A model generated the notes under the pieces. The model saw only the letters and a list, made by a program, of their open reading frames with translations. It did not search any database and was not told the DNA's origin. Positions 40,908-48,537 of a stretch of 55,480 nt of DNA are shown here, piece by piece. The translations under genes were made by a program, and so were the position numbers. Position 1 is the stretch's first letter; each line of letters begins with the position of its first letter. The DNA comes from Acidobacteriota bacterium. Lineage in GTDB: Bacteria > Acidobacteriota > Thermoanaerobaculia > UBA5066 > Gp7-AA6. The stretch covers positions 1 through 55,480 of the forward strand of contig JAIVJS010000078.1 in NCBI GenBank assembly GCA_020199905.1, written 5' to 3'.

Positions 40908-42117
40908 CCGCTCCTCGCAGGTCGCGCTCGTGCGCGAGGGCAACCGGACGGTCCTGACGATGGGGAGCGATTTCCAAGGTGACCCGAAGGAGTTCGCGGT
41001 CGTCATTCCCGTGCCGACGCCGATCGAGAAGGAGCAGATCCACATCGGCGACCCGAAGCTGCTGATGAGGCTCGACGCGTACTCCTCGCCGCGCCTGGTC
41101 GAGTACCACGACCCGGACCCGTGCGGGAGGCGCGACGAGATGCGGAAGATGTCCGTGAACGGCGCGATGCTCCCGCAGGCGGCGGCGGTCCGGGAGAAGG
41201 AAAAGAGTCTCGGCGTCACGATCGAGGCGCGATACACCGTGGGCGAATACGACATCCTGATCCTGTCGGCGAAGGACTCCGGCGGCCTCGCAAAATGGCT
41301 GCAGTCGAACGGATACCGCATTCCCGCCGGCGCCGCCGAGGTGCTCGACAGCTACGTCCGGCAGAACATGCGCTTCTTCGTTGCGAAGGTGAACCTCGGA
41401 GAAAAGGCGCGCCTCGGCTTCTCCAGCCTCCGTCCGATCCAGGTGGCGTACGAGTCGCCGAAATTCATGCTTCCGATCCGGCTCGGCATGGTCAACGCCA
41501 ACGGCCCGCAGGAGCTCTTCGTCTACACGCTGACGCGGAAGGGACGAGTCGAGGCCGTCAACTACCGCACCGTGCGGCTCCCCTCCGACACGGACGTTCC
41601 GCTCTTCGTGAAGGACCGGTTTCCCGACTTCTACCGCGCGCTCTTCTCACGGCAGGTGAAGCATGAAGGGTCGGCGGCCGTATTCACCGAGTACGCCTGG
41701 GACATGGGCTGGTGCGATCCCTGCGCCGCGGAGCCGCTGACGGCGGCGGAGCTCCGAGGCGTGGGCGTCTTCTGGCTTCCCGACGCGGCGGGCGCCGGCG
41801 CGTCCGGAGCCTCGGACGTCTTCCTGACGCGGTTGCACGTGCGCTACGACGCGGCGCACTTCCCCGAAGACCTCGCGTTCCAGGAGACCGCGGACCGCCA
41901 GAACTTCCAGGCGCGCTACGTCCTGCATCATCCCTTCGCGGGGACGGTTTCCTGCGACGCGGGCGACTATCGGGATTCGCTGCGCTCGCGGCGGGAGAGC
42001 GAGGCTCGGAACGTCATCGCGCTGACCGGATGGAGCGCGGACGAGGTGCGCCGCCGCATGGGGGTCACGGCGGCCGAGCTCGACACCCGCAAGTGGTACG
42101 AGCGCCTGTGGAACTAA
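40792..42117 (+). CDS. DUF2330 family exported protein
   Basis: 441-residue protein with an N-terminal signal peptide (LYALALCLFALAPSRPARA, cleaved before FCGFYVAKADAKLFNRSSQV). The domain starts there and has the conserved opening FCGFYVAKAD, the EFAVVIPVPTPIEK strand, and a late MGWCDPCAAEP CxxC motif, all typical of the DUF2330 family of unknown function. GGAGA lies before ATG 40792. The family commonly sits beside membrane redox proteins, and here it follows the NqrB/RnfD-like gene with a 116-base overlap. Function unknown. Confidence 0.85.
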   Translation: MRRSWLYALALCLFALAPSRPARAFCGFYVAKADAKLFNRSSQVALVREGNRTVLTMGSDFQGDPKEFAVVIPVPTPIEKEQIHIGDPKLLMRLDAYSSPRLVEYHDPDPCGRRDEMRKMSVNGAMLPQAAAVREKEKSLGVTIEARYTVGEYDILILSAKDSGGLAKWLQSNGYRIPAGAAEVLDSYVRQNMRFFVAKVNLGEKARLGFSSLRPIQVAYESPKFMLPIRLGMVNANGPQELFVYTLTRKGRVEAVNYRTVRLPSDTDVPLFVKDRFPDFYRALFSRQVKHEGSAAVFTEYAWDMGWCDPCAAEPLTAAELRGVGVFWLPDAAGAGASGASDVFLTRLHVRYDAAHFPEDLAFQETADRQNFQARYVLHHPFAGTVSCDAGDYRDSLRSRRESEARNVIALTGWSADEVRRRMGVTAAELDTRKWYERLWN

Positions 42118-42124
42118 GAGCGAA

Positions 42125-42753
42125 TCATTTGCCGAAGCGCATGCGCGGCAGAGCCTTCTGGAGCTGCCGCGCACCCCCTTCGGAGATCTTCGAGCCCGTG
42201 ATCAGCAGGGTCTCGAGATTCGCGAGGGTCGAGAGGGGCGCGACTCCGGCGTCGGAGACCTCGGTCCGGAAGAGGCTCAGCTTCTTCAGGCGCGGAAAAG
42301 ACCGGAGAGTCTCCAGGCCGCGGTCCGTGATCCGGGTGCTCCCCAGCATCAGCGTCTGAAGCTCCTTCAGGCGCGAGAGGCGCGAGAGGCCCTCGTCGCC
42401 GGTCTGCCTGCGAAACAGGTTCAACGACTCGAGCGCGGTCAGATCGGAAAGATGCGAGACGCCGCCGTCCCCGACCGAGGTCAGCCGGAGATCGAGAGCC
42501 CGCAGTCCCTTGAGGACGCTCAGGGCCTCGAGATTCCCGTCGGCGACCTTCGTTCCGTGCAGATCGACGCCGCTGATCGGCCTTCCGGGCGCGTTCTCGT
42601 CGCGCTCGACCGTTCCTCCGAGCCGCGCGACCTGGGCGCCGGCGCGGTCTTCCGGGGGCGCGTCTCCTCGCCGGGGGCCGCGAGACCGGAGGTCGAAATC
42701 GAGGCGAGAGCGCCGAAAGCGATGCCGCACGCGAGTAACGCACGTCTGCTCAT
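42125..42753 (-). pseudogene. Exported leucine-rich-repeat protein with a frameshift near 42664-42672
   Basis: From ATG 42753 one frame gives a good signal peptide (MSRRALLACGIAFGALASIS, TSGLAAPGE). The following sequence in that frame is meaningless, while another frame carries DRAGAQVARLGGTVERDEN and five to six LRR units (GVDLHGTKVADGNLEALSVL, LRALDLRLTSVGDGGVSHLS and so on, ending RQLQKALPRMRFGK). The two halves fit if one base is missing at about 42664-42672, between GGGGG runs at 42654 and 42672. Either a real frameshift mutation or a homopolymer sequencing error. LRR proteins of this kind may bind surface partners. Convergent with the DUF2330 gene, 7 bases apart. Confidence 0.75.
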
Positions 42754-42821
42754 GAATTTTCCTCGCCAGGATCATGGAAGGCGGCCGTCCGCGCATGTGC
42801 CGGAGGTCACGAAAGCAGCGG

Positions 42822-43889
42822 TCAGAGAAGCCCGGCCGGCGGCTCGTGGGAGAGCCGGGCGCGGCGCGCGTGGCGTTCGAGCGCCAGCCGGATCAGCTCG
42901 TCCAGGAGCTTCGGAAGGGGCAGGCCGCTCGCCTCCCACAGCTTCGGGTACATCGAGATGGCGGTGAATCCCGGAAGCGTGTTGATCTCATTGACGAGCA
43001 CGCGGTTCGTCCCGCGCTCGACGAAGAAATCGACGCGCGCCATTCCGGAGACGCCGGCGGCCCGGAAGACGGCCAGCGCGAGGCGTCGCACTTTTTCGGC
43101 GACCTCCCCGGGGAGATCGGCGGGAACGACGAAGCGGGCATTCTCATCCCGGTACTTGTCGTCGTAATCGTAGAACTCCCGCCCCGGGATGATCTCGCCC
43201 GGCACCGACGCGCGCGGGTCGTCGTTGCCGAGAACGGCGCACTCGATCTCGCGGGCGTCGATCCCCTCTTCGACGAGGGCCCTGTCGTCGTAGCGCAGCG
43301 CGAGGTCTATGGCGGCGCCGAGGTCTTCCGGGCGCTTCACCTTGGTCACGCCGACCGAGGACCCTCCATTGACGGGCTTGACGAAGACGGGGAGGGGGAA
43401 GGGGCTCGCGGGAAGCTCTTCGGAACCGCGCACGGTGACGCCTCGGGTCACGGGAATCCCGGCATCGCGAAGCAGGGATTTGAAGATCGCCTTGTCCATC
43501 CCCACCGCCGAAGCCGCGACCCCGGCTCCCACGTAAGGCAGTCCCAGGATTTCGAGAAAGCCCTGCAGGGCGCCGTCTTCTCCCGACGTGCCGTGGATGA
43601 TCGGAAACACGAGATCAGCGCGGGCCGGCGCGATCTCCGCCGGGACGACCGCTGCGGACTCCGGCGCCGCGGCGTCCGGCGGGAGAAAGCGCTCCGGGAC
43701 CTTCGCCTCCGCGAGGAGCCTCGCGGAATGGGCGGCCGGAAGAAACCGCCCGTCCGCGCCGACCGCGAGCGGGATCGCCTCATAACGCGCCGGGTCGAGG
43801 GCTCCGGCGATCGTCCGCGCCGAGATCCGGGACACCTCGCTCTCGACGGACTTTCCTCCGAAGAGGATCAGGACGCGGAGCCGGCTCAC
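42822..43889 (-). CDS. ddl: D-alanine-D-alanine ligase
   Basis: ATP-dependent ligation of two D-Ala for peptidoglycan stem peptides. 355-residue ATP-grasp enzyme: VLILFGGKSVESEVSRISA at the N-terminus, IIHGTSGEDGALQGFLE, FVKPVNGGSSVGVTKV as the glycine-rich ATP loop, and VNEINTLPGFTAISMYPK with metal-binding Asn/Glu. GTG start at 43889 overlaps the serA TGA, making a coupled pair. It is the last gene of the moaB-to-ddl chain. Confidence 0.95.
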   Translation of the reverse strand: MSRLRVLILFGGKSVESEVSRISARTIAGALDPARYEAIPLAVGADGRFLPAAHSARLLAEAKVPERFLPPDAAAPESAAVVPAEIAPARADLVFPIIHGTSGEDGALQGFLEILGLPYVGAGVAASAVGMDKAIFKSLLRDAGIPVTRGVTVRGSEELPASPFPLPVFVKPVNGGSSVGVTKVKRPEDLGAAIDLALRYDDRALVEEGIDAREIECAVLGNDDPRASVPGEIIPGREFYDYDDKYRDENARFVVPADLPGEVAEKVRRLALAVFRAAGVSGMARVDFFVERGTNRVLVNEINTLPGFTAISMYPKLWEASGLPLPKLLDELIRLALERHARRARLSHEPPAGLL

Positions 43890-45466
43890 CAGGTCACGAC
43901 GCGGACGTCCTCGACCGCGGGAGCGGCGCGCAGCCGCTCCAGGACTTCCGGCGAAGGCGGCGAATCGACCGCGAGAACCGCCGCGGCGCGTCCTCCTTCC
44001 CCGCGGGCGAGCGAAAAATCGGCGATGTTCACGCCGCCGTCGCCGAGGATGGTCCCGACGCTGCCGACGACGCCGGGCACGTCGCGATTGCGCAGGTACA
44101 CGACGGTGCCCTCGGGGCGGAACTCGAGGGGCAGGCCGTCGACGGCCACGACCCGCGCGTCGGTCTCGGAGAAGAGAGTCGCGTCCGCGGTGGTTCCGGG
44201 CCCCGATCCCGACGAGAGACAGATCCGGATCGACCGGGCGTAGGTTCCCGCGCCCTCATGGCGGGTCTCCGACACCGAGACGCCGCGCCCCTGCGCGGCA
44301 TGAAACGCGTTCACGTAGTTGATCGTCTCGGGCGCGTGCGACTGGAGCGCCCCCTTCACGGCGGCGACCGCCACGGGCCGGAGCAGATCGTCGGGCAGCC
44401 CCCACGTCTCGACCGAGACGGCGCCGATCCGGCTGCCCGAAAGCGCCGCGGCGAAACGGGCGGCCCGCTCGGCGAGCCGCATCCAGACGGCGGCGCCCGA
44501 AGGGTCGGCGGGCCCGCGAAACGGAAGGTTGACCGCCGGCACGTACCCGGCCCCCGACAGCGCCTCCAGAAGAGCCTCGACCGTCTGCAGCGACACGCGT
44601 TCCTGTGCCTCCATCGTCGACGCGCCGAGGTGCGGAGTGGCGACGACGTTCGGAAGCCTGAAGAGAGGATCGTCGGGCGCCGGCGGCTCCGGATCGAACA
44701 CGTCGAGCGCCGCGCCGGAGAGCTTTCCGGATTTCAGCGCGTCGTAGAGAGCGGCGCGGTCGACGAGACTTCCGCGCGCCACGTTGACGAGGATCGCCCC
44801 CGGGCGCATGCGCGCGAGCTCCGCGGCTCCGAGGAGAGCCTTCCCCTTCTCCCCCGCCGTCGCGTGCAGCGTGACGATGTCGGAGCCCGTCAGAAGGTCG
44901 TCGAGCGACATCAGGGGCACGCCGATCTCCCGCGCGCGCGCCTCGGGGAGGAACGGATCGAAGGCGACGACGCGGGCCTCGAAGGCGCGCGCGCGGGCCG
45001 CCACCCGCGAGCCGACCTGGCCGAGCCCCACGATGCCGACCGTTTTTCCGGCGAGCTCCGAGCCGACGAACTTCGATTTCTCCCAGCGCCCGTCGGCCAT
45101 CGTGGCCGCCGCGGCGGGCACCCGGCGGAGCAGAGCGAACAGCAGCGCAAAGGTGTGCTCGGTCGCCGAGACGACGTTGGCCGTCGGGGCGTTTAAGACG
45201 AGCACGCCGCGCGCGGTCGCCGCGGGGACGTCCACGTTGTCGACCCCGACACCCGCGCGGCCGACGACCGTGAGAGAGGGGGCGGCGGCGAAGAGCTCGG
45301 CGTCGACCTTCGTGGCGCTCCGCACCAGCAGCGCATCCGCGGTGGCGAGCTCCGCCAGAAGGCGGTCGCGCGGCGCCCCCGCGCAGTCGACGACTTCGTG
45401 GCCGGCACGCCGCAGCAGCTCGAGGCCGGCAGGCGCAACTTTTTCGGCGACGACGACTCGGCTCAT
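43886..45466 (-). CDS. serA: D-3-phosphoglycerate dehydrogenase
   Basis: First step of serine synthesis: oxidises 3-phosphoglycerate to phosphohydroxypyruvate using NAD. The 526-residue product has the long type I arrangement: N-terminal substrate domain, Rossmann fold with VGIVGLGQVGSRVAARA, VNVARGSLVDRAAL, catalytic His in ATPHLGASTMEAQERV, an ASB domain, and an ACT domain (YLRNRDVPGVVGSVGTILGD, GGVNIADFSLARGE) that usually gives serine feedback. ATG 45466; it overlaps both neighbouring genes by four bases. A HAD phosphatase directly upstream could supply a later serine step, which is an inference. Confidence 0.97.
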   Translation of the reverse strand: MSRVVVAEKVAPAGLELLRRAGHEVVDCAGAPRDRLLAELATADALLVRSATKVDAELFAAAPSLTVVGRAGVGVDNVDVPAATARGVLVLNAPTANVVSATEHTFALLFALLRRVPAAAATMADGRWEKSKFVGSELAGKTVGIVGLGQVGSRVAARARAFEARVVAFDPFLPEARAREIGVPLMSLDDLLTGSDIVTLHATAGEKGKALLGAAELARMRPGAILVNVARGSLVDRAALYDALKSGKLSGAALDVFDPEPPAPDDPLFRLPNVVATPHLGASTMEAQERVSLQTVEALLEALSGAGYVPAVNLPFRGPADPSGAAVWMRLAERAARFAAALSGSRIGAVSVETWGLPDDLLRPVAVAAVKGALQSHAPETINYVNAFHAAQGRGVSVSETRHEGAGTYARSIRICLSSGSGPGTTADATLFSETDARVVAVDGLPLEFRPEGTVVYLRNRDVPGVVGSVGTILGDGGVNIADFSLARGEGGRAAAVLAVDSPPSPEVLERLRAAPAVEDVRVVTW

Positions 45467-46170
45467 GGCGCGATTGTATGGCGCGCTGCGGCGCGCCATT
45501 CTTCCTCCAGCCACGCCGGCAGCTCCCGGATTCCACCCAGAACGACGTCGCCGTCCACGGCCGCGAGCTCCTCCGGAGAGCGCGAGCCGCCGGGAACGAG
45601 CGCGACGCGGCATCCGCCGGCGCGGGCGAGGGCGGCGTCGATCTCCATGTCACCGACGACGAACGCGTCGGACGCCGGGACGCCGGCCGCGCTCAGGATT
45701 CGCAGGAGCATCGCGGGATGCGGCTTGGGAGGCGTGGCGGCGTCCGGGCCGGCGATCTCGAGAAAGTGTCCCGCCACGCCCTTCGCTTCGAGGATCTGCC
45801 GGGAGAATACCGCGGGCTTGTTGGACGCGACCGCCATGCGCCAACCCGCCCGGGCGAGCTCGTTTAAGACCGCCGGGACGTCGGGGAGAAGGTGCGACAG
45901 CCGGATCGCGACGTCCGAGTAGCGCTCGCGGAACAGCCGGACGCCTTCGGCCGCACGCTCCGGCCCCACGGCTTTCTCCAGGAGCCGCTCGAGGCCCTCA
46001 CCCACCATCCCGCGCAGCGCCGACGGCGTGGGCGGAGTCAGGCCGAACCGCTCCATCGCGTGCGCGAGCGCGTCCCCGATCGCCGCATATCCGTCGAGAA
46101 GAGTGCCGTCGAGATCGAAGACGACGAGGCCCTTCCCGGGGACGGGCGGATGGCCGCCCGAACCGCTCAC
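45463..46170 (-). CDS. HAD-family phosphatase (Gph/MupP-like)
   Basis: 235-residue HAD hydrolase. Motif I VVFDLDGTLLDGY (nucleophile Asp), motif II VASNKPA, motif III and IV region PKPHPAML...VVGDMEIDAALARAGG. The cap is of the C1 type found in phosphoglycolate phosphatase and in MupP, which dephosphorylates MurNAc-6-phosphate. Neighbour choice leaves two readings: phosphoserine phosphatase for serA, or MupP for the NamZ muramidase just upstream. GTG start at 46170 overlaps the NamZ-MobB stop; its own stop overlaps the serA start. The substrate cannot be decided from sequence. Confidence 0.88.
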   Translation of the reverse strand: MSGSGGHPPVPGKGLVVFDLDGTLLDGYAAIGDALAHAMERFGLTPPTPSALRGMVGEGLERLLEKAVGPERAAEGVRLFRERYSDVAIRLSHLLPDVPAVLNELARAGWRMAVASNKPAVFSRQILEAKGVAGHFLEIAGPDAATPPKPHPAMLLRILSAAGVPASDAFVVGDMEIDAALARAGGCRVALVPGGSRSPEELAAVDGDVVLGGIRELPAWLEEEWRAAARHTIAP

Positions 46171-47885
46171 CCGCCGAGCCGGGAGCGCCGCGCGAGGCCC
46201 GCGAGACCGAGCACCGCCTCCGCGATCCCGGCGCCGTCGCCGAAGGCGAGCGTGGGCACCCCGTCGCTCTCGGGCTCTCCGTCGGAGATCCGGAGGGACG
46301 GCTGCGAGACGGGGGGACGGGAGGCTCCCCGGCGCGTCACCTCGACGCGGGGCAGAGGCAGCGCCTTGTAGCCTTCGACGAGCACCACGTCGCACTCCCC
46401 GAACTCCCGGGCGAGCAGATCCGCGACGGGCTCCTCTCCGCCGAATCGCCGCGCGGTCGTCCGCTCCGGCGTCACGAAGGCGGACACCGCGGCTCCCGCC
46501 GAAGCGTGGCGATGCGAGTCTTTCCCGGGAACGTCGTCCTCCGCGTCCTTCGACGTGTGCTTGAGCGTTCCGACGACGAGCCCTCTCGCCTGGAGGCGCG
46601 GTACGAGATCGACGAGAACCGTCGTCTTGCCGGCATCGTGCCCGCCGACGAACGCGACCGCGGCGGGCCGCGCGTCCGGGTAGAGCAGCCACGGCTCCCG
46701 CCGGCCGGCAAAGGCGCGGGCGCCCTCCTCGTGGCGAGAGATCTCTTCGGCAAGATCCCCGCCGCGGTCGACCGCCGCGCGGTACCGGGGAGAACCGGTG
46801 AGAAGGTCGATCGCCGGCCGCGGGTCGAACTCGTAAGGCTCCGTGCGCCACGCGAACTCGCGGCGCTCCATCTTCCGGGCGGTTTCCACGATGCGAAGCC
46901 CGGTCTCGAAGGAACGGAACTCCGACGAATCCGTGACCCGGAACATCGCGCCGCCGCACGTCTGACCCGCGTGCTTGTCGAACATCGGCCGGAAGTGGAT
47001 CGGCAGGAACGAGACCCCGGGGAGTCGCCGGGCGTTCAGCGCCTCGGCGAACGGGACGGACGCGAGCCACGGAGCGCCGAAGACCTCGAAGGGCCGCGTC
47101 GTGCCGCGTCCCTCGGAAAGGTTCGTTCCTTCGAGAAGGCACATCCCCGGGTAGACCAGCGCCGTGGCGGGAGTCGGAATGTTCGGGGAAGGCGAGACCC
47201 ACGGGAGGCCCGTCGATTCGAACGGCGTGCCGCGCGCCCACCGCTCCACAGGAAGCACGGTCAGGTCGAGGTCCAGCTTCTTTTCGGCGCGAAGCAGGAG
47301 CGCCATCTCCCCGGCCGTCATGCCGTGCCGGACGGAGATCGAATGAAGGCCCACGAACGAGAGGAGGTCCTCGTCCTGGGGCGCCCCTTCGATCCCGCCT
47401 CCGATCGGATTTGGACGGTCGCACACGAAGAACGCGAGGCCCGCGGCGGCGCAGGCCTCCATCGCGAGCATCATCGTCCAGATGTAGGTGTAGTAGCGGC
47501 TGCCGACGTCGGCGACGTCGAACACGAGCGCGTCGAGCCCCTCGAGGTCCTCCGCCTTCGGCTTCAGGCTGTCGCGGGTGGATCCGTACAGGGAAACGGC
47601 GGGCAGGCCCGTCGGCGGGTGGACGCCTCCCGTCACCGCTTCCATGTAGATCGCGCCGCCGTCGACCCCGTGCTCGGGGCCGAACAGCTTCGTCAGGCGC
47701 GTCTCGGGCAGGTCGAAGAGCGCCTTCCAGGTGGGCACTCCCGCCGACGTCACGCCCGAGGGATTGGTGATGAGGCCGATTCTCCGCCCGGCAATCGGCG
47801 CCGGGTTCGCGAGCAGCCCGTCGATCCCGGGAGCGGCTCTGGTCTTCTCCGGCCTGTCGGCCGTGTCTGCCCTGTCTGCCGTCAC
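46167..47885 (-). CDS. NamZ (DUF1343 exo-beta-N-acetylmuramidase)-MobB fusion protein
   Basis: 572 residues. Residues 20-404 are a full-length NamZ/DUF1343 domain: RIGLITNPSGVTSAG, LTKLFGPEHGVDGGA, VFDVADVGSRYYTYIWT, FVCDRPNP, SPSPNIPTPATALVYPG and LLEGTNLSEGRGTTRPFE. It continues without a break or an internal ATG/GTG/TTG into MobB (residues 408-572): P-loop FVGGHDAGKTTVL, GTLKHTSK, DSHRHASAGA and CDVVLVEGYK. NamZ removes terminal MurNAc; MobB binds GTP in molybdopterin guanine dinucleotide assembly. NamZ is often exported, but the likely GTG start at 47885 (overlapping the moaB TGA) shows no signal peptide, so cytoplasmic action is suggested. Confidence 0.85.
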   Translation of the reverse strand: MTADRADTADRPEKTRAAPGIDGLLANPAPIAGRRIGLITNPSGVTSAGVPTWKALFDLPETRLTKLFGPEHGVDGGAIYMEAVTGGVHPPTGLPAVSLYGSTRDSLKPKAEDLEGLDALVFDVADVGSRYYTYIWTMMLAMEACAAAGLAFFVCDRPNPIGGGIEGAPQDEDLLSFVGLHSISVRHGMTAGEMALLLRAEKKLDLDLTVLPVERWARGTPFESTGLPWVSPSPNIPTPATALVYPGMCLLEGTNLSEGRGTTRPFEVFGAPWLASVPFAEALNARRLPGVSFLPIHFRPMFDKHAGQTCGGAMFRVTDSSEFRSFETGLRIVETARKMERREFAWRTEPYEFDPRPAIDLLTGSPRYRAAVDRGGDLAEEISRHEEGARAFAGRREPWLLYPDARPAAVAFVGGHDAGKTTVLVDLVPRLQARGLVVGTLKHTSKDAEDDVPGKDSHRHASAGAAVSAFVTPERTTARRFGGEEPVADLLAREFGECDVVLVEGYKALPLPRVEVTRRGASRPPVSQPSLRISDGEPESDGVPTLAFGDGAGIAEAVLGLAGLARRSRLGG

Positions 47886-48403
47886 AGCGGAACGCCGGAG
47901 GGACGCGGATGCGGAGGTGCTTCCCCGCGGACGAGAGCGACCGCGTGCGGGAGGAGGCCGGCAATCGCGCGAAGGCAGTCCGCCGCGCCGCGAGGCGAGC
48001 CGGGCAGCGCGATCACCAGCGTGCGCTGGCACACTCCCGCGACCTGGCGCGAGAGATAGGCCGGCGGAAAAGCGGCGCCCGTCTCCGACCTCATCTTCTC
48101 GGCGAGGCCGGGCACCTCGAAGGCAACGACGTCCCGGACCGCCTCGGGGGTGCGGTCGCGCGGCGCCACCCCCGTTCCTCCCGTCAGGACGACGAGGTCC
48201 GCGTGGTCGCGGTCGGCGAGCTGCCGGATCGCGAACGCGACGCGGCCGCGGTCGTCGGGAAGGACCTCGCGCGACACGATCGTGTGCGGGATTCCGGCCT
48301 CCGCGAGGGCCTGCTCGCAGGCCGGGCCCCCCCGGTCCTCCCGCTGACCCGCGGAGACCCCGTCGGACACGGTGAGCAGCGAAACGCGGATTCCCGGCGA
48401 CAT
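47882..48403 (-). CDS. moaB: Molybdopterin adenylyltransferase, MoaB/MogA family
   Basis: Adenylates molybdopterin before metal insertion. 173 residues from ATG 48403 (MSPGIRVSLLTVSDGVSAG). Motifs: VVLTGGTGVAPRDRTPEA (substrate loop) and ALPGSPRGAADCLRAI. The NamZ-MobB start overlaps its stop (GTGA). It opens the chain moaB, namZ-mobB, HAD, serA, ddl. MoaB and MogA cannot be told apart confidently by eye. The gene is divergent from the pseudokinase. Confidence 0.9.
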   Translation of the reverse strand: MSPGIRVSLLTVSDGVSAGQREDRGGPACEQALAEAGIPHTIVSREVLPDDRGRVAFAIRQLADRDHADLVVLTGGTGVAPRDRTPEAVRDVVAFEVPGLAEKMRSETGAAFPPAYLSRQVAGVCQRTLVIALPGSPRGAADCLRAIAGLLPHAVALVRGEAPPHPRPSGVPL

Positions 48404-48506
48404 TCGTCCATTATTTCGGACGATCGCGAAATCCCCAAGCCCTTGAATGGGCGGGATCGGCCGGGCGGGGATCTTGCAAACCCACACGAAGCGGCCCGCC
48501 TTCGAT

Positions 48507-48534
48507 ATTCTGCAATCGCCTGTGGCCGCAGAAT
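48507..48534 (+). promoter_or_regulatory. Inverted repeat just before the pseudokinase start
   Basis: ATTCTGC (48507-48513) and GCAGAAT (48528-48534), separated by 14 bases, ending 3 bases before the ATG at 48538. In RNA it would occlude the ribosome site; in DNA it could be an operator between the divergent moaB and pseudokinase genes. No clear Shine-Dalgarno is visible there. Confidence 0.45.
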
Positions 48535-48537
48535 GTC

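Noticed and set aside
44784..48059. A 1091-codon open frame on the plus strand
   Set aside because: Arg/Pro/Ala-rich antisense of serA, HAD and NamZ-MobB; no domain. High GC makes such frames common here.
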